From: Desulfosarcina widdelii
GTDB lineage: Bacteria; Desulfobacterota; Desulfobacteria; Desulfobacterales; Desulfosarcinaceae
Length of the DNA: 64,000 nucleotides
Assembly: GCF_009688965.1 (NCBI RefSeq)
Contig: NZ_AP021875.1
Span: forward strand, 2,728,001-2,792,000
Reading direction: 5' to 3'
Below the pieces are notes generated by a model, which searched no databases, was not told the origin of the DNA, and saw only the letters and a list, made by a program, of their open reading frames with translations. Shown one piece after another: positions 34,036 through 43,125 of this stretch. The first letter of the stretch is position 1. Every line of letters starts with the position of its first letter. The translations under genes and the position numbers were made by a program.

Positions 34036-34060
34036 TGCTCCCACGCGGAGCATGGGAGCA
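34036..34060. repeat. Short palindrome between convergent genes
   Basis: TGCTCCCA and TGGGAGCA form a perfect 8-bp stem around CGCGGAGCA. This class of palindrome is widely dispersed in bacteria. It may also act as a terminator for either side but lacks a T-tract. Confidence 0.55.
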
Positions 34061-34099
34061 AAGTGCGCGGTTCAATTGGGATTAATGAACAAGCCTTTT

Positions 34100-34930
34100 T
34101 TAAAATATCCGGAAACTGGCAACGAATGGCAAATGGTCCGATACGTCATCTTTGAACGCCTCGCGTCCAAGGTTCATCGTCCAATGCATCGGGAAAAGCC
34201 GCAGGCTGCCGCGCACATAGTCGGTCGAGTAGGTGCGCGATACCGCAAACCCATCCAGGAGATTCGCGCGCCCCTGGTCGAGAATATGTGAATACCGGTC
34301 CTGCAGATCCCAACACGAGACAAAATCCATCAGGTCGTCTCCGCCCAGATGGTGGAAGTTGCTTACATCCTGTCCGGGGATCATGTTGAAGTCACCCATC
34401 AGCAGAATCGTGCGCTGAGTCAGCCCCGGCGTCTTCCGCAACTGTTCGATATGGTGGCCGATCCACAAGCACTGGCTGTCGCGTAGTTTTTGTTGGGGGC
34501 CTTCCCTCCCCGATTTCAGATGCACGCCGATCAGGATTGCCCTGAATTTCCCGATCTGGATATCTGCCTGTATCGCCTGTCGCCCATTCCCATAGTCTCC
34601 TTCCGAGCCGGGAAGCAGTTGGACGTTGCTGACCTCGACCCCTTCCTTGTGCAGAAAGCCGATGTGGATATGGCCCTTCGGCTGCTGCAGGATCGTGTAA
34701 TTATACGCAACGTCATATTCGTCGGCTAAAAGCGTGGCCAGTCGTTCAATATGGCTGAGCGGGCTGACCTCGACAAGCGTCACCAGTTCTGCGTCCAATA
34801 ACGCTAATCCCTCGGCCTGTTTCTTCCCACGATCGCTGTCAGGGTCAATGCCTGCAGCCTGGTCAGACGGATTAAAACCCGCAAGATTCCAGACGGCAAT
34901 ACGGGCGAGACTGTGCTTGAATTCACTCAT
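34100..34930 (-). CDS. Endonuclease/exonuclease/phosphatase family protein
   Basis: The 276-aa protein has the EEP fold signatures: IAVWNLAGF at the N-terminus, VTLVEVSPLS, LMGDFNMIPGQ (the GDFN metal site) and a final SDHLPFVASF with the catalytic Asp-His. Members hydrolyse phosphodiester bonds in DNA, lipids or inositol phosphates; the substrate is open. AGGAGG is 6 bases before the ATG. Confidence 0.85.
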   Translation of the reverse strand: MSEFKHSLARIAVWNLAGFNPSDQAAGIDPDSDRGKKQAEGLALLDAELVTLVEVSPLSHIERLATLLADEYDVAYNYTILQQPKGHIHIGFLHKEGVEVSNVQLLPGSEGDYGNGRQAIQADIQIGKFRAILIGVHLKSGREGPQQKLRDSQCLWIGHHIEQLRKTPGLTQRTILLMGDFNMIPGQDVSNFHHLGGDDLMDFVSCWDLQDRYSHILDQGRANLLDGFAVSRTYSTDYVRGSLRLFPMHWTMNLGREAFKDDVSDHLPFVASFRIF

Positions 34931-34980
34931 GGCCACCTCCTGTCATTCGTTTTCGGAAGACAGTGAAAAACCACTGCTGA

Positions 34981-36339
34981 TTAAAAATTGGCATTCTTAC
35001 CAGACGATCCGTCTGACAATTGGAAAATGGCCTCCGCAGCCCATTTTCCACTCTCTGCCGCCCCTTCTGTGCAGGGCAACCCCATATAATCGCCTGCAAG
35101 GAAAACCTGCGTAGACTCATTAACGTTCTTTCTGTAGCGGGCAACATTTTTGCTTCTTCCCAAAGGTGACATGGCCGCTGCTTCTTTCCACCGATATATT
35201 TTCGTAAAGAGCAGATTTGTAGAAATGCCACAAAGATACTCTTCCATGTCTTTCAGAACAACGGAGAGGATATCCTTGTCGTTCCAATCGATCATCTCTG
35301 ACCCCGCCTTGCCCGACAAGAAAGCCATAAACAACTTGCCGTTAGCGACTCGGCTCTTGTCTTTTTTTCCCAGATCTCCATTGGCTATTGCGTTAACAAC
35401 ACTTCTTTCCTTTTTCGGTATAAGGACGCCATAGAGTTCAGCTATTTCAGGTGCAACGCCAAATGAGTCTTTGACTGCAAGGGCAACAACAATCGCGGAG
35501 CTGTATGGCGTGTTTAAGAGCTCTCGTTCAATGGCCGACGGCTCTTTATATAAATTTCTCGAAACCGATCCCGTGGTTGCGAGTATGACCCTGTCAGCAA
35601 AGATTCGCTCATTGTCCGTGCTCAGTTCTATGCCGGTTTTATCAATTGACATCGATTGTACCGGTGTATTCAGTCTCACGTCCAATTCGGAAGCCATACG
35701 TTGAGGCAGAACATTGATGCCGCCGGTTAACGTCATGTATTTCGCTCTTTTCAAGAACAGCAAAGAAGTTGTAAACATAGGCACCACTCTGGATGTATCT
35801 CTGAGCGATTGATAGTAGTAAAATACATCATTGGGCGGTTCTATGACGTAATCGGTAATTTCCTCTCCAAAGTATCGGTTGCTCCAGGTATCCGCGTCTA
35901 TGTCATCGTAGTCTGACCATGCGGAGAATTGTGTCAGGGGAATTGATTTAGTCCTGGCCAAAAGCCTGCAGCCACGATAAACAAAGCGAAGACACCCGGA
36001 GAGACTCAGCAACCCTGTTTTCAAAGCGGTCAACGCATGCGCTGCGCAGAATATTCGGATTTTACCTTCCCTTACTATCCCAATATGCTGACTCGTCCTG
36101 ATAAATTTCCGTTTCAGACCAAGCCTTTCAATCAGCTCGGGCTGCAATGTAAATTTATCCATGAGGAATTGGGCGCCGTAATCAATGGTAAAGCCGTTGA
36201 CAATGTCAGTGCCCATCCTGCCGCCGACCCGGTCCGATTTCTCCAAGACAACTGGATTTTTCCCCATTTGCTTAAGAAAATAGGCTGCCGTGAGACCGGC
36301 AATACCTGCTCCCACCACGGCAATGCGTTGCTTTGTCAT
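34981..36339 (-). CDS. FAD-dependent amine oxidase/protoporphyrinogen oxidase-like protein
   Basis: The 452-aa flavoprotein starts with the dinucleotide-binding IAVVGAGIAGLTAAYFLKQM and an acidic strand end (VVLEKSDRVGGRMGT). The C-terminal FAD motif FLAGDYMGLPCTEGAAESG is also clear. The middle matches the NAD(P)-binding Rossmann-like/HemG-HemY branch. No haem genes are near, so a desaturase or oxidase of another compound is possible. Its codons are richer in A and T than those of nearby genes. Confidence 0.85.
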   Translation of the reverse strand: MTKQRIAVVGAGIAGLTAAYFLKQMGKNPVVLEKSDRVGGRMGTDIVNGFTIDYGAQFLMDKFTLQPELIERLGLKRKFIRTSQHIGIVREGKIRIFCAAHALTALKTGLLSLSGCLRFVYRGCRLLARTKSIPLTQFSAWSDYDDIDADTWSNRYFGEEITDYVIEPPNDVFYYYQSLRDTSRVVPMFTTSLLFLKRAKYMTLTGGINVLPQRMASELDVRLNTPVQSMSIDKTGIELSTDNERIFADRVILATTGSVSRNLYKEPSAIERELLNTPYSSAIVVALAVKDSFGVAPEIAELYGVLIPKKERSVVNAIANGDLGKKDKSRVANGKLFMAFLSGKAGSEMIDWNDKDILSVVLKDMEEYLCGISTNLLFTKIYRWKEAAAMSPLGRSKNVARYRKNVNESTQVFLAGDYMGLPCTEGAAESGKWAAEAIFQLSDGSSGKNANF

Positions 36340-36571
36340 GCTGCCTCATTTCTTTTAGCAACAACCATTGATTATCAGGTCAATTTCCCCTGACAAGTTA
36401 ATATTGAGGGATTTTCGGGCAAATTTGCCCTTTTTCAATATCAACGATTCTGTGTATTACTCGAAACCAACATGCGTTTGTCCGTGTCACGCGGACAGAA
36501 TTTACACGTTTAACGTGCGCCCGAAAACACGATAACGTGAGCGGCGAATTGGCACCAGAATTACTGAAATT

Positions 36572-36676
36572 GACAAATACAGATCAACAGGAACAGAAAT
36601 ATAAAAGATTGGGGATTTTCAAAAATTGATTTTAAGCGATTTCGTATGCGAAATCAAGGGGATAAATGACATGGTC
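36572..36676. repeat. Dispersed repeat family C, copy 2
   Basis: The copy shares GACAAATACAGATCAACAGG and CGATTTCGTATGCGAAATCA plus AGGGGATAAATGAC with 28,768-28,873. It lies just past the 3' end of the GNAT gene. The rest of the 36,340-36,695 stretch shows nothing else. Confidence 0.75.
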
Positions 36677-36695
36677 GGGATTGCAATCAGTTCTT

Positions 36696-37274
36696 TTATA
36701 TTTGCGAATCTCTTAGCATGTATCGATTTTCAACATCGAATATGGTCGACTCGGAAATCAGTTTAAATCCGAATTTTTGATAAAAACGGACATTCGCATC
36801 CAGATCCGTTTCCAGGTATGCCTTGGCCGAACAGTTGTCCACTTCTTTGCAGAAACGCTGCATCAGTTCGGTACCCACCCCCATTCCCTGGTGAGATGGC
36901 AGAACGCCGATGGGACCAAGATGCCAGTGTTGTTCAACCGGGTCATGCGCCGCCCATTCCTTAAACCACACGGATTTTCTCCAATTGATATCCTTTTCAT
37001 CTCTGCACATATCCGGATCGTCACTTGATTTGCCGGTGCATGAATTCATCCTCATGACACCGATGATTTTTTCATTTTCCTTTGCCAGAAAGACAATACC
37101 GGGCAGGTCATTGAAAAGTTCAAAAAAAATTTTTTCGATTTGCAGGCGTTCATTTTCGCCATTGCCCATAAAGATGCCAATGTGGTGTGGATTGTTGAGC
37201 ATAGCGATGCTGAGTACCTTCGCCGATTCCTGAAGGTCATTTTGTTCCATGAAACAAATATGAAAGCTGCTCAT
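36696..37274 (-). CDS. GNAT family N-acetyltransferase
   Basis: The 192-aa protein has the acetyl-CoA binding motif A LGPIGVLPSHQGMGVGTELMQRF and motif B AYLETDLDANVRFYQKFGFKLISES. The acceptor is unknown. AGGAGGGACG precedes the ATG at 37,274, ruling out the long upstream extension. It is divergent from the toxin-antitoxin pair. Confidence 0.88.
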   Translation of the reverse strand: MSSFHICFMEQNDLQESAKVLSIAMLNNPHHIGIFMGNGENERLQIEKIFFELFNDLPGIVFLAKENEKIIGVMRMNSCTGKSSDDPDMCRDEKDINWRKSVWFKEWAAHDPVEQHWHLGPIGVLPSHQGMGVGTELMQRFCKEVDNCSAKAYLETDLDANVRFYQKFGFKLISESTIFDVENRYMLRDSQI

Positions 37275-37317
37275 CGTCCCTCCTTGGTGGTTTCGCAAAA
37301 GCTGGGGCCGAAAAATA

Positions 37318-37355
37318 TTGACAACCCGATCCTGACATGTACAATATGCTGTACA
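37318..37355 (+). promoter_or_regulatory. Promoter and YefM-type operator of the toxin-antitoxin module
   Basis: TTGACA (37,318) and TACAAT (37,340) are separated by 16 bp. Two TGTACA hexamers (37,338-37,343 and 37,350-37,355), centre-to-centre 12 bp, overlap the -10 region. This matches the spacing known for the E. coli yefM-yoeB operator. Confidence 0.82.
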
Positions 37356-37367
37356 GGAGGTGCCAGA

Positions 37368-37619
37368 ATGAAAGCCATAACCTATACCACTGCAAGGCAA
37401 AACCTTGCGAAAACAATGGAAAACGTTTGCAGAGACCACGCGCCGATGATTGTAACGCGGAAATCATCGGAATCTGTGGTGATCATGTCTCTTGAGGACT
37501 ATGAAGCCCTTGAGGAGACAGCCTATCTGTTGCGGTCACCAAAAAACACTAGACGGCTGATTGAATCTATCGCTCAACTCGAAGATGGCAAAGGAAACGA
37601 AAAGGAGCTTGTAGAGTGA
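37368..37619 (+). CDS. yefM: YefM-family (Phd/YefM) antitoxin
   Basis: The 83-aa protein has the typical antitoxin N-terminus ITYTTARQNLAKTMENVCRD, then APMIVTRKSSESVVIMSLEDYEAL, and an acidic disordered tail that wraps the toxin. It represses its own promoter through TGTACA sites. GGAGGTG precedes the ATG. The stop overlaps the toxin start. Confidence 0.93.
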   Translation: MKAITYTTARQNLAKTMENVCRDHAPMIVTRKSSESVVIMSLEDYEALEETAYLLRSPKNTRRLIESIAQLEDGKGNEKELVE

Positions 37620-37870
37620 AGCTCATCTTTTCAGACCATGCCTGGGACGATTATATATACTGGCAAAAAACTGACAAAAAAATCCTTCGCCGTATCAACA
37701 CCCTCATAAAGGAGACAAAACGCAACCCTTTTGAGGGTGTCGGCAAACCTGAACCATTGAAACATGCACTTTCCGGCTATTGGTCCAGACGAATAAGCGA
37801 CGAGCACAGATTCGTTTACAAGGTTTCAGAAGATGCCATTAATATTGCTCAACTGAGGTATCACTATTGA
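37616..37870 (+). CDS. yoeB: YoeB-family ribosome-dependent mRNA interferase toxin
   Basis: The 84-aa protein starts at GTG overlapping the antitoxin stop (GTGA). It retains YoeB key residues: KLIFSDHAWDDYIYWQ, LIKETKRNPFEGVGKPEPLK (the Glu), LSGYWSRRISDEHRFVYKV (Arg residues) and the C-terminal RYHY with catalytic His-Tyr. It cuts mRNA at the ribosomal A site when free of antitoxin. Confidence 0.94.
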   Translation: MKLIFSDHAWDDYIYWQKTDKKILRRINTLIKETKRNPFEGVGKPEPLKHALSGYWSRRISDEHRFVYKVSEDAINIAQLRYHY

Positions 37871-37917
37871 CGGATCCCATATCGTAGCCTTCATGTCCCC
37901 TACACCATCCGGGAAAT

Positions 37918-38541
37918 TCAGCTACCGGCATGGTCGCTTCCCAACAAAAACCCGCAAATCATATCGACCAGGCCATCGGCCAGACGCTCCGATTCGATGT
38001 CCGACCCCATGAATTTGGCCGTGTGGGCCACGTTCTCGACGGCATTGTGGATAACCATGGCCGCCGCCTGGGAATCGGTTATGTTTTTCAAGCTGTCGGC
38101 ATTTTTCTCCAACAGGTGCCGAATCCGATCGACCTCGCGTTCGCGTTCCCGGTCGTAGATGCGTTTGATGTCCGGGTCCGTATACCGCAGGGCATGGGTC
38201 TGCCGGTGAAAATCCGGCGAGATGTCGTAGGCATCGAACACACTATCGACAATGGTTTTTATCTTCTCCCGAACCAGACTGTCTTCATTGTAGTCGTTCA
38301 GCTTTTTCCATATCGTGCGGTAGTGCTGCTCCACATAGTCTTCCAGCACTTCAAGCAGAAGCGCTCGCTTGTTTTTGAAATAAGAATAAAAACTTCCTAT
38401 GGAGACGCCGGCTTTTTTAGCAATCTCCGTAGAATTCGTTCCGTGGATTCCCCTGCGGGCAAACAATCGAAGGGCCGTTTTGACAATCCGCTGTTTGGTT
38501 TTGATTCCGCGTTGCTGCTTCGGTGTTCTCAACCGTTTCAT
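37918..38541 (-). CDS. TetR family regulator of the divergent ADH operon
   Basis: The 207-aa protein has the TetR HTH (ALRLFARRGIHGTNSTEIAK, AGVSIGSFYSYFKNKRALL). It is divergent from the alcohol dehydrogenase operon, with two ATTCGTA-containing palindromes in the 200-bp gap, so it very likely controls that operon and itself. The ligand is unknown; TetR proteins of this branch often sense acyl-CoA or fatty compounds. Confidence 0.87.
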   Translation of the reverse strand: MKRLRTPKQQRGIKTKQRIVKTALRLFARRGIHGTNSTEIAKKAGVSIGSFYSYFKNKRALLLEVLEDYVEQHYRTIWKKLNDYNEDSLVREKIKTIVDSVFDAYDISPDFHRQTHALRYTDPDIKRIYDREREREVDRIRHLLEKNADSLKNITDSQAAAMVIHNAVENVAHTAKFMGSDIESERLADGLVDMICGFLLGSDHAGS

Positions 38542-38617
38542 TGGCTCCCCGTATTCTGGTGTACGATTCCATCAATTGTACACGCTCCCCCCCACCTTTT
38601 CAAGGATGCATATTTTT

Positions 38618-38702
38618 TACGAATTTATATTCGTATTTTTATATATAACTATTTCTATATTTGATAAATTTTTTTCTTTACAAAAAAGAATAAATATTCG
38701 TA
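38618..38702. promoter_or_regulatory. Two candidate TetR operators in the divergent promoter region
   Basis: TACGAATTTATATTCGTA (38,618-38,635) is a perfect palindrome with 7-bp arms. A second site, GAATAAATATTCGTA (38,688-38,702), keeps the 4-4-4 spacing and one complete arm. The 50 bp between them is almost purely A and T. Confidence 0.65.
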
Positions 38703-38743
38703 TAAAGCGGCGGTCAGCGACTGAATCCCATTTTGGAGGCAAG

Positions 38744-39964
38744 ATGAAGGCCCTGCAATTCAATGTCGGAACGCTCCAGTTCATTGCGGCAAAAAGCCTG
38801 ACGCCCTTTTTGGGAAATCGCGTCTTGTTAAAAGGGCCGTTGAAAACGGTACGGTTGGCCGAGGTTCCCGAACCCCAACTGCCTTCGCAGGAATGGGTGA
38901 AAATCAGGACGATCTATTGCGGCTTTTGCGGGAGCGATCTCAACCTCATGCTGCTGCACGACTCCCCCACGGCGTCGCCGTTCACCTCATTTCCCTGCGT
39001 GACCGGCCATGAAATCGTCGGGGAAATCGTCGCCAAGGGAAACGATGTCGACGATTACGACGTCGGCGACATCGTGACCCTCAACCCCTTTTTGGGGTGT
39101 GAAGCCCGCGGCATCGCCCCCTGCTGCCCCGCTTGCACGGCGGGGCGATCCTGCAATTGCGAGAACATGGCCGAAGGCGACCTTGCGCCGGGAATGTTCA
39201 TCGGCATCAACCGGATGATCAACGGCGGATTCGCCCCCTTCCTGGTGGCCCACCGCAGCCAGTTGTTTCGCGTGCCCACAGGACTCTCTTTGAAATCGGC
39301 CGCCATGACGGAACCGGTGGCCGTGGCCCTGCAGACCGTATTCGACAACCTGCCGGAACCCGGCGAAAAGGTCCTGGTTATCGGCGGCGGGGTCATCGGC
39401 AACCTGGTGGTCCAGTCCATCCGCGCGCTGGCGCCGACGGCCTCCATCTTTGTCATCGAACCTTCGGCCCACGCCGCAGACCTATCCCTGAAAATGGGCG
39501 CCAGCAAGATCCTTCCCTGGAAGCAGGCGGTCCGCAAGGCAGCGGACATCACCGGTGCCAGGGCATACAAGCCCCTGCTGGGCAGCAAAATTCTCATGGG
39601 CGGGTTCAACCGGATCTACGACACGGTAGGCGTTTCGTATACGCTCAACATGAGCCTGCGGATGCTGGCCGCCTTGGGCACCGTGAGCGTGGTGGGAATC
39701 GGCAAGGAAGTAAAATTGGATCCGACTCCCCTGTGGCTCAAGCTCCAGACCGTCAAGGGCGTATACGGCTACGGTATGGTGTTCTACAACGGAGAAAAGC
39801 GCCACGTTTTCGACATCTCGCTGGCGTTCATGGCTGAAGGTCGGATTGACGCCCAAACCCTGGTGACCCATATCTTCAATCTGGACGCGTACATGGAAAT
39901 GATCACGGTAAACATGAACAAGGGGAAGCACAAAGCGGTTAAAACCCTGGTGTCGTTTGTCTGA
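38744..39964 (+). CDS. Zinc-dependent alcohol dehydrogenase-like protein
   Basis: The 406-aa medium-chain dehydrogenase has the catalytic zinc ligands in YCGFCGSDLNLM and VTGHEIVGEIV, a structural-zinc loop with clustered cysteines (APCCPACTAGRSCNCEN) and a nucleotide-binding VIGGGVIGNLVVQS. It would oxidise an alcohol or reduce a ketone with NAD(P). GGAGGC precedes the ATG. It is the first gene of a five-gene operon. Confidence 0.88.
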   Translation: MKALQFNVGTLQFIAAKSLTPFLGNRVLLKGPLKTVRLAEVPEPQLPSQEWVKIRTIYCGFCGSDLNLMLLHDSPTASPFTSFPCVTGHEIVGEIVAKGNDVDDYDVGDIVTLNPFLGCEARGIAPCCPACTAGRSCNCENMAEGDLAPGMFIGINRMINGGFAPFLVAHRSQLFRVPTGLSLKSAAMTEPVAVALQTVFDNLPEPGEKVLVIGGGVIGNLVVQSIRALAPTASIFVIEPSAHAADLSLKMGASKILPWKQAVRKAADITGARAYKPLLGSKILMGGFNRIYDTVGVSYTLNMSLRMLAALGTVSVVGIGKEVKLDPTPLWLKLQTVKGVYGYGMVFYNGEKRHVFDISLAFMAEGRIDAQTLVTHIFNLDAYMEMITVNMNKGKHKAVKTLVSFV

Positions 39965-39992
39965 GTCACCATTCGATAAATAGGAGCTGTCC

Positions 39993-40352
39993 ATGCATTT
40001 TTCTCTACTTCTTTTCGCCCTGGGGTACATCCTGAAGATTGCCTCCATCGTCTCCAGGCCCTTCAAGCGCTTTATCCGTAAAGCCGACGTCCGCGTCCTG
40101 ATCAAGACGGCGGACGGCAGCCGGGCGAGGTCGTTCGTGTTCAACAAAGGAAAGGTCTCCTCGCTTGCGGGGAACCGCGAGGATTTTGATGTCGCCCTGA
40201 TTTTTTTGGATGCGGCCACGGGATTTCGGGTGTTGACCAGCAAGCGGAAAGACGCTTCGTTCAATGCCGCGGCCGAAGGCAAGTTGAAAATCGCCGGGAT
40301 GAGCTTTTTCGCCCAGTGGTTCGAGGATGCTACTAAACTCGTTCTTTCGTGA
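39993..40352 (+). CDS. Small SCP2-like domain protein
   Basis: The 119-aa protein has a hydrophobic N-terminus (FSLLLFALGYILKIASIVSR) and a domain with SRARSFVFNKGKVSSLAG, DFDVALIF and FNAAAEGKLKIAGMSFF, patterned like sterol-carrier-protein-2 lipid-binding domains. If correct, it may present a hydrophobic substrate to the operon's enzymes. The similarity is weak. Confidence 0.5.
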   Translation: MHFSLLLFALGYILKIASIVSRPFKRFIRKADVRVLIKTADGSRARSFVFNKGKVSSLAGNREDFDVALIFLDAATGFRVLTSKRKDASFNAAAEGKLKIAGMSFFAQWFEDATKLVLS

Positions 40353-40369
40353 TTGAAAAGGAGCCCAAG

Positions 40370-42037
40370 ATGTCACAGATAAACGGCGGGCACATCGCAG
40401 CCAAATACATGCAGGAAGTGGAAAAGGTGGAAAAGGTCTTTACCCTTTCGGGCGGCCATATCGAAAACCTTCTGGACGGATTGAACGAGTATGGCATTCA
40501 GGCCATCGACGTGAGGCATGAGCAGGCCGCAGCCATGATGGCCCATGCCTGGTCGATCTACAAAAAACAGCCCGGCGTCTGCCTGGTGACGGCAGGGCCG
40601 GGGTTCACCAACACCCTGACCGGCATCGCCAATGCCTTTCTGGACAACGCCCCGCTGGTGGTGCTCTGCGGCCGCCACCCCTTGAGGGACGACCTGACGG
40701 GGGCGCTCCAGGAGATGAACCAGATCGACGTCGTACGCCCGATAACCAAGTGGTGCGCCACCTGCTACGATATCAAGCGAATCCCCGAGTATCTCGCAAC
40801 GGCTTTCCGGCAGGCCGTTCTGGGGCGGCCCGGACCGGTTTTTCTCGAACTTCCGCCGGATATTCTCTTTGCTTCCATGGACGAGAAAGCGGTTCGCTTT
40901 CCCGTCAAGCGCACCCATCAAACGGTGGTCCGCCCTCACGATGCGGAACTGCGGGAAGCGGCAGCAATCATCAACGGCGCCAAAATGCCGCTGTTTATCG
41001 GCGGCAGCGGCCTCGGCATGAGCGACGGCGACCCGCAGTTCAAAACCTTCATCGAGAAAATCGGCTTTCCCTTCGCTTTGATCAACAACGGCCACGGGGT
41101 CCTGCCGGACAGCCACCCGCTGTCCATCAACGACGGCGGCTTTACGGGCGTGTCGGCCGTGGCCCCCCAGGCGGACGTTATCGTCGCCGCCGGCATCCGC
41201 TTCAACTGGATCATGCAGGCCACCAAGCTGTTCCCCGACGCCAGGGTCGTCCGCATCGATATCGATCCCACGGAAATCGATCGCAACCGGACCTCGGAAG
41301 TGGGACTGGTGGGCGACTGCGGCCAGGTGTTCGAGGCCCTGATCCCCCTGGTCGAAACGGGCCGCCACGATGCGTGGATCGAGAAGGCCCGCAACGCCTA
41401 CGGGGCGTTCATGGCCACGGAGACCGAGCAGAAGAACACGCCGTCCGATCCCATCCACCCGTTCCGCCTGGTGGCCCGCATCATGGAAGCGGTCGGCCCG
41501 GACGCCTATTACGTGTCCGATGGCGGGGATACCAGCTACTACGGCATGGCCGGTTTTCTCTCGGACAACCGGGCCGGCGTATTGTCCCCGGCCGGAGCCC
41601 TGCTGGGATGCATCGGCACGGGCATCCCCTTTGCCATGGCCGCCAAACTGGCCCATCCGGAAAAGCCGGTCATCCTGCTGCAGGGCGACGGCTCCTTCGG
41701 TTTCAACGCCATGGAGTTCGACACCATGGTGCGCCACAACATTCCCGTGATCTGCGTGGTCAACAACGACTGCGCCTGGGGCATGATCAAGCACTCCCAA
41801 GAGATGAGCATCGGCGAAGATCGCTGCACCTGCTCCGAACTGGGTATGCGGCAGTACGAGAAAGTGGTCGAGGGGCTGGGCGGCTTCGGTGCACTGGTCA
41901 CCAAGGACGAGGAGATCGTTACGGCCATCCAACGGGCGTTGGCCTCGGGCAAACCGGCCTGCGTCAATGTGGTCACCGACCCCACGGTCTACAGCCCGGC
42001 CACCGCCATGTTCTACCAGAACCTTTCCGATTTCTGA
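40370..42037 (+). CDS. Thiamine-diphosphate-dependent enzyme (acetolactate synthase-like)
   Basis: The 555-aa protein has all three domains of the family: the catalytic Glu in DVRHEQAAAMMAHAW, a central Rossmann-like domain (PLFIGGSGLGMSDGD), and the ThDP-Mg motif running from GDGSFGFNAMEFDTM to ICVVNNDCAWGM. It resembles acetolactate synthase, oxalyl-CoA decarboxylase and benzaldehyde lyase; no regulatory small subunit is adjacent, so a carboligase or 2-oxo acid decarboxylase is more likely. AAAAGGAGCCC precedes the ATG. Confidence 0.87.
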   Translation: MSQINGGHIAAKYMQEVEKVEKVFTLSGGHIENLLDGLNEYGIQAIDVRHEQAAAMMAHAWSIYKKQPGVCLVTAGPGFTNTLTGIANAFLDNAPLVVLCGRHPLRDDLTGALQEMNQIDVVRPITKWCATCYDIKRIPEYLATAFRQAVLGRPGPVFLELPPDILFASMDEKAVRFPVKRTHQTVVRPHDAELREAAAIINGAKMPLFIGGSGLGMSDGDPQFKTFIEKIGFPFALINNGHGVLPDSHPLSINDGGFTGVSAVAPQADVIVAAGIRFNWIMQATKLFPDARVVRIDIDPTEIDRNRTSEVGLVGDCGQVFEALIPLVETGRHDAWIEKARNAYGAFMATETEQKNTPSDPIHPFRLVARIMEAVGPDAYYVSDGGDTSYYGMAGFLSDNRAGVLSPAGALLGCIGTGIPFAMAAKLAHPEKPVILLQGDGSFGFNAMEFDTMVRHNIPVICVVNNDCAWGMIKHSQEMSIGEDRCTCSELGMRQYEKVVEGLGGFGALVTKDEEIVTAIQRALASGKPACVNVVTDPTVYSPATAMFYQNLSDF

Positions 42038-42104
42038 TGCCCGTCGGGCTAGGGGCCGTACCCGCGCCCCTTGCCTTCCTGAACCCTTACTGGCAGGAGT
42101 CGCC

Positions 42105-43079
42105 ATGAACATCCTGATTACCGGCGCCGCCGGATTTATCGGCAGCCATCTGGCCAGGGAACTGGCCCATCAAGGGCACCGGGTTCGGGGCCTGCTGATG
42201 CCCCGGGAAGATGGTCAGACCCTGGAGGCGTCTGGGATCGAAATCGTTCGTGGGGATTTGACCGCGCCCGACACCCTTGCCGGTGCAGCCGAGGACATTG
42301 ACATCGTTTTTCATCTGGCCGCCCGCACCATCGACTGGGGAACCCGCAAACAGTTCGAGGCCATCATGGTGGACGGCACCCGCAACATTCTTCAAGCATC
42401 CAAGGGGCACACGTCGCGGTTCGTCTACTGTTCGTCCGTTGCCGCCTACGGACTGGACCGGGACCTGGCCGGATTCGACGAAGACAGGGCAACCAGGATG
42501 TGCGGCGTTCCCTACTGCGACACCAAGATCATTGCCGAGAACCTGGTAAAGCAATACTGCGGCGCCAACGGCCTGGCGTATACCATCGTTCGGCCGGCCA
42601 ACGTGTTCGGCCCCGGAAGCGTGTGGGTGAAGGAGATGCTGGATGCCTTTCGGCGCGGCCCGCTGCCCCTGATCGACAAGGGGCGGGTGCCGGGCGCCTT
42701 CGTCTATGTGGACAACCTCGTCAGGGGCATGATCCTGGCCGGCCTGGCCGACATTGCCGCCGGCAGGACCTACCTGTTTCGCGACGATTATCCCATTACC
42801 TGGGGCGAGTATCTGCGAACCATCGGGGGATGGATCGGAAAAACGCCCAGGGGCAACCTCTCTTTCCGGATGGCATGGACGCTGGGCGCCGTTTGCGAAG
42901 CCCTGTTGACTCCATTGGGTATCCGCCCTCCCTTGACGCGGTTGTCTGTCGGGGTGATGGGAAAGGACCTGAGTGTGGACGCCGGCCGGGCCCGCCGGGA
43001 ATTGGGGTGGAAAAGCCGGATTTCCCAGGATCAGGCCATGCAGCGAATCAAGGAGTGGGTAGAAAGCGATTATCTTTGA
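42105..43079 (+). CDS. NAD-dependent epimerase/3beta-hydroxysteroid dehydrogenase-like protein
   Basis: The 324-aa extended SDR has ILITGAAGFIGSHLARELA at the N-terminus, VFHLAAR, VYCSSVAAYG and the active-site YCDTK, followed by IVRPANVFGPGS. The last segment (RARRELGWKSRISQDQAM) matches 3beta-HSD-type sugar or sterol dehydrogenases. It is co-directional with the ThDP enzyme, and GGCAGGAG precedes the ATG. Confidence 0.87.
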   Translation: MNILITGAAGFIGSHLARELAHQGHRVRGLLMPREDGQTLEASGIEIVRGDLTAPDTLAGAAEDIDIVFHLAARTIDWGTRKQFEAIMVDGTRNILQASKGHTSRFVYCSSVAAYGLDRDLAGFDEDRATRMCGVPYCDTKIIAENLVKQYCGANGLAYTIVRPANVFGPGSVWVKEMLDAFRRGPLPLIDKGRVPGAFVYVDNLVRGMILAGLADIAAGRTYLFRDDYPITWGEYLRTIGGWIGKTPRGNLSFRMAWTLGAVCEALLTPLGIRPPLTRLSVGVMGKDLSVDAGRARRELGWKSRISQDQAMQRIKEWVESDYL

Positions 43080-43120
43080 CTAAAGCTGGCGTTTCGCCTT
43101 TTTCGAAAAAATTAAAGATG
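43080..43120. repeat. Left-end fragment of repeat family B
   Basis: CTAAAGCTGGCGTTTCGCCT plus TTTTCGAAAAA matches the left end of the 44,064 and 47,014 copies. It fills the space between the epimerase stop and the VOC start codon. Confidence 0.75.
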
Positions 43121-43125
43121 ATGCC

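Noticed and set aside
40373..42112. 579-codon open frame opposite the ThDP enzyme
   Set aside because: Antisense shadow; the plus-strand gene has all ThDP motifs.
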